A stretch of DNA of 64,000 bases from Croceitalea rosinachiae (GTDB taxonomy: Bacteria; Bacteroidota; Bacteroidia; Flavobacteriales; Flavobacteriaceae), in NCBI RefSeq assembly GCF_031846445.1, contig NZ_JAVRHR010000001.1, positions 186,001 to 250,000 on the forward strand, written 5' to 3'. Each line of letters starts with the position of its first letter. Position 1 is the first letter of the stretch. This document shows, in pieces, positions 61,257 through 64,000 of the stretch. Both the position numbers and the translations under genes were made by a program. Under the pieces are notes generated by a model. That model was not told the DNA's origin and searched no databases. It saw nothing but the letters and a program-made list of their open reading frames with translations.

Positions 61257-63878
61257 TTGGGCAAAGCTTCAAAACCAAAAAAGGTTACCCCTTTAATGCA
61301 ACAGTACAATACGATCAAGACTAAGCATCCTGATGCGCTATTGTTGTTTCGTGTGGGTGATTTTTATGAGACTTTTGGTAATGATGCTATTCGTGCTGCC
61401 GAAATACTAGGCATTGTTTTAACCCATAGAAACAATGGTGGCGATAAAACAGAGCTAGCAGGGTTTCCGCACCATTCTTTGAACACTTACCTGCCCAAAT
61501 TAGTCAAAGCGGGATTGCGTGTAGCCATTTGCGATCAATTAGAAGATCCCAAACAAACCAAGAGTATTGTAAAGCGCGGAGTTACTGAATTGGTCACGCC
61601 AGGTGTAGCCCTTAACGACGACATTTTAAATGCCAAAAGCAATAACTTTTTGGCAGCTGTTCATTTTGGTCGCAACAAACTTGGAGTTTCTTTTTTAGAC
61701 ATTTCAACAGGAGAGTTTTTAACCTCAGAAGGTTCAACGGAACAGGTAGATAAATTGCTTCAAAATTTTGCCCCCAATGAAATATTGGTATCAAAAACCC
61801 ATAAAAAAGAGTTTTTGGAGGTTTTTGGAAGTCAACTCCATTCTTTCTTTCTTGAAGATTGGATTTTTCAAGAAGATTATGCGAATGAAAGCTTAACCAA
61901 TCATTTTAAGACTAAAACACTTCAAGGTTTTGGTGTTCAGCATTTGCAGCAAGGTATTATTGCTTCTGGGGCAATTTTACATTATTTATCTGAAACACAA
62001 CATCGGCAATTACAACATATTAATACGTTGCAGCGTATTCCAGAGGAAGAATATATTTGGATGGACCGATTTACCATTCGAAATTTAGAATTGTACCAAT
62101 CTACAAATCTAAATGCGGTCACCTTGCTTCAAGTAATCGATAAGACCATTTCACCCATGGGTGGGCGATTACTAAAACGCTGGCTAGCACTTCCTTTAAA
62201 AAACAAAGAAAAAATACAACAGCGGCATTACGTAGTTTCCTTTTTAAAAAGTGAAGAAACCCAATTACAAAAACTACAGTACTGGATCAAGCAAATGGGC
62301 GATCTAGAACGCTTGATTTCAAAGGTAGCTACGGGCAAAATCAATCCAAGGGAGGTAATTCAATTAAAGAATTCGTTAGAAGCAGTTGTTCCTATAAAAC
62401 ATTTGGCAACAGAAAGCGCAGACCAAGCCTTAAAACACATTGGCAACCAGCTATTTTCTTGCGAGGCCTTGCGCACCAAAATCAAAGAAATGCTGAATGA
62501 AGAAGCTCCTATCAATATCGCTAAGGGCAGTACCATCGCCCAAGGGTATTCGCAAGAGCTCGACGAGTTAAGAGGTTTGGCTTTCTCCGGTAAAGACTAT
62601 CTAGATAAAATGTTGCAACGTGAAACCGAAGCAACTGGCATCACTTCTCTAAAAATTGCCTCTAACAATGTTTTTGGCTATTATATTGAAGTTCGAAATA
62701 GCCATAAAAATAAAGTACCAGAAACTTGGATTCGCAAACAGACGTTGGTCAATGCGGAACGCTACATCACCGAAGAGCTCAAAGAATATGAGGCAAAAAT
62801 ATTGGGTGCAGAAGAGCGGATTTATAGCTTAGAGCAACAACTTTTTGAGCAATTATTGGTATGGATGCAAGCTCATATAAAAGAAGTGCAGCAAAATGCA
62901 CAACTTATAGCTCAATTAGATTGTCTTTGTGGTTTTGCGCAATTGGCAAAAGACAACAGTTATGTACTCCCAGAAATGGATGATTCTACTGCTTTAGAAA
63001 TTAAAGATGGGCGTCACCCAGTGATTGAAAAGCAACTGCCGTTGGGTGAAAGTTATATTGCCAATGATGTCAGCCTTAATCGAGAGGACCAGCAAATCAT
63101 TATGATTACTGGACCCAATATGAGTGGTAAGTCTGCCATTTTAAGGCAAACCGCTTTAATCGTGCTTTTAGCACAAATGGGCAGTTTTGTGCCTGCAGCT
63201 TCCGCAAAAATTGGAGTTATCGATAAGATATTCACCCGCGTTGGGGCGAGCGATAATATCTCGATGGGGGAATCTACCTTTATGGTAGAAATGAACGAAA
63301 CGGCCTCTATTCTAAACAACCTTTCGGAACGCAGTTTGGTTTTGTTGGACGAAATAGGCCGAGGCACCTCAACCTATGATGGTATTTCGATTGCATGGGC
63401 AATCTCTGAGTATTTGCACGAACATCCCTCTAAGGCTAAAACCCTATTTGCCACACATTACCACGAGCTCAATGAAATGACCAATACCTTTGAGCGTATT
63501 AAAAACTACAATGTATCTGTAAAAGAGTTAAAAGACAATGTCTTATTCTTACGGAAATTGGTTGCTGGGGGAAGTGAGCACAGTTTTGGTATTCATGTAG
63601 CAAAAATGGCGGGAATGCCCCAGCAGGTAGTTCAAAAGGCATCAAAAATGCTGAAAAAGCTAGAAAAATCACATTCCAGTGAAGAAATTACCGAGAAACT
63701 GCAAGCCGCTCAAGACGAGATGCAATTGAGTTTCTTTAATCTTGATGATCCTTTATTGGAAGAAATCAAGGAAGAAATCTTGCATTTAGATATTGATACC
63801 TTGACGCCAGTGGAAGCTTTAATGAAGCTTAACGAGATAAAGCGCTTACTCTCAAAAAAGAAGAAGGCCAGTTCGTAA
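61257..63878 (+). CDS. mutS: DNA mismatch repair protein MutS
   Basis: 873 residues from a TTG at 61257 (MGKASKPKKVTPLMQQY), chosen because flavobacterial MutS begins with a short lysine-rich lead before VTPLM; the frame is open further up but unconserved. GDFYETFG is the mismatch-wedge phenylalanine motif, Walker A is TGPNMSGKSAILRQ, Walker B LVLLDEIGRGTSTYDG, followed by ATHYHELNEM. Detects mismatches and acts with MutL. Divergent from the methyltransferase by 77 bp. Confidence 0.97.
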   Translation: MGKASKPKKVTPLMQQYNTIKTKHPDALLLFRVGDFYETFGNDAIRAAEILGIVLTHRNNGGDKTELAGFPHHSLNTYLPKLVKAGLRVAICDQLEDPKQTKSIVKRGVTELVTPGVALNDDILNAKSNNFLAAVHFGRNKLGVSFLDISTGEFLTSEGSTEQVDKLLQNFAPNEILVSKTHKKEFLEVFGSQLHSFFLEDWIFQEDYANESLTNHFKTKTLQGFGVQHLQQGIIASGAILHYLSETQHRQLQHINTLQRIPEEEYIWMDRFTIRNLELYQSTNLNAVTLLQVIDKTISPMGGRLLKRWLALPLKNKEKIQQRHYVVSFLKSEETQLQKLQYWIKQMGDLERLISKVATGKINPREVIQLKNSLEAVVPIKHLATESADQALKHIGNQLFSCEALRTKIKEMLNEEAPINIAKGSTIAQGYSQELDELRGLAFSGKDYLDKMLQRETEATGITSLKIASNNVFGYYIEVRNSHKNKVPETWIRKQTLVNAERYITEELKEYEAKILGAEERIYSLEQQLFEQLLVWMQAHIKEVQQNAQLIAQLDCLCGFAQLAKDNSYVLPEMDDSTALEIKDGRHPVIEKQLPLGESYIANDVSLNREDQQIIMITGPNMSGKSAILRQTALIVLLAQMGSFVPAASAKIGVIDKIFTRVGASDNISMGESTFMVEMNETASILNNLSERSLVLLDEIGRGTSTYDGISIAWAISEYLHEHPSKAKTLFATHYHELNEMTNTFERIKNYNVSVKELKDNVLFLRKLVAGGSEHSFGIHVAKMAGMPQQVVQKASKMLKKLEKSHSSEEITEKLQAAQDEMQLSFFNLDDPLLEEIKEEILHLDIDTLTPVEALMKLNEIKRLLSKKKKASS

Positions 63879-63935
63879 TGAATTATTGTCTAGCTTAGAA
63901 TATGGTTAATGGGGAGGCAAAAAAGTTTGGAAAAG

Positions 63936-63963
63936 TGTCATATTGAGCGCATCGAAATATTTT
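63936..63963. repeat. Degenerate dispersed element at the window end
   Basis: TGTCATATTGAGCGCATCGA followed by AATATTT, resembling the TGTCATTTCGAGCGTAGTCGAG type scattered in flavobacterial genomes, and related to 11949-11962. Region 63879-64000 shows nothing else. Confidence 0.4.
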
Positions 63964-64000
63964 AACTTCTTGATTATTAAAAAAGGTGTCTACAGGCTCA

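Noticed and set aside
1..64000. tRNA, rRNA or tmRNA genes, CRISPR arrays, insertion sequences
   Set aside because: Read intergenic regions on both strands for cloverleaf, repeat-spacer or terminal-repeat/transposase patterns and found none.

Overview
The window reads as ordinary chromosome of a marine-type member of the Flavobacteriaceae (Bacteroidota). Pointers are the AT-rich composition, lipoproteins with acidic residues right after the lipobox cysteine, Bacteroidota -7 boxes of the form TAnnTTTG, and hallmark families and gene orders: DUF5686, a DUF6089/PorG-like protein, the nadK-porG-uppS-bamA-ompH-ompH order, a 2TM-domain protein, a K+-dependent membrane pyrophosphatase and a folK-deoxynucleoside kinase fusion. 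Genus cannot be fixed from the sequence; Maribacter/Arenibacter/Zobellia-like is a guess. I see no rRNA, tRNA, CRISPR array, insertion sequence or prophage.

Layout. 1-6.4 kb: 3' half of a mannitol-dehydrogenase-family gene, a DUF4442 thioesterase-like protein and a CocE-type peptidase/acylase, an inward-rectifier K+ channel, metK behind a convincing SAM-II riboswitch, and a deoxynucleoside kinase. 6.6-11.8 kb: the most accessory-looking part, five same-strand genes (TolB-like propeller lipoprotein, GSDH/PQQ-type sugar dehydrogenase lipoprotein, seven-TM AraC regulator, small acidic lipoprotein, alpha/beta-hydrolase lipoprotein). Two of its promoters share a 19-nt element at the same distance from the start codon. 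12-24.9 kb: membrane and soluble pyrophosphatases, a DUF5686 outer-membrane protein, pyruvate dehydrogenase E1 beta divergent from etfBA across a 28-bp perfect palindrome, then a bifunctional-nuclease-family protein, nucleoside transporter, thyA and a TonB-C repeat protein. 25-34 kb: a lipoprotein made of five 110-residue repeats, a two-component system, an ergothioneine cassette (egtB-egtD-DUF427), a one-domain CBM48 protein, a class V PLP enzyme, and a 2TM protein overlapping folA.

34-42.3 kb is the minus-strand envelope block CBS-nadK-porG-uppS-bamA-ompH-ompH-murI. 42.3-49.4 kb: pdxJ plus an esterase, an SGNH hydrolase lipoprotein (its promoter carries the same palindrome core as the pdhB/etfBA promoter), a small 4TM membrane protein, tig, clpP and clpX. 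49.4-64 kb: a small alpha/beta hydrolase, a 304-bp gene-free stretch holding a 28-bp LacI-type palindrome, a GH3 protein, DUF2797, a class C beta-lactamase-like hydrolase, an sppA-queuosine transporter-AsmA operon, the folK-kinase fusion, a SpoU rRNA/tRNA methyltransferase and mutS.

Themes that link genes: dTMP/folate/deoxynucleoside supply (two deoxynucleoside kinase domains, nucleoside transporter, thyA, folA, folK), outer-membrane biogenesis, proteostasis (tig/clpP/clpX) and surface lipoproteins. The best leads are regulatory: the SAM-II element, the palindrome shared by etfBA/pdhB and the SGNH hydrolase, the paired elements around the AraC gene, and the orphan LacI-type operator.
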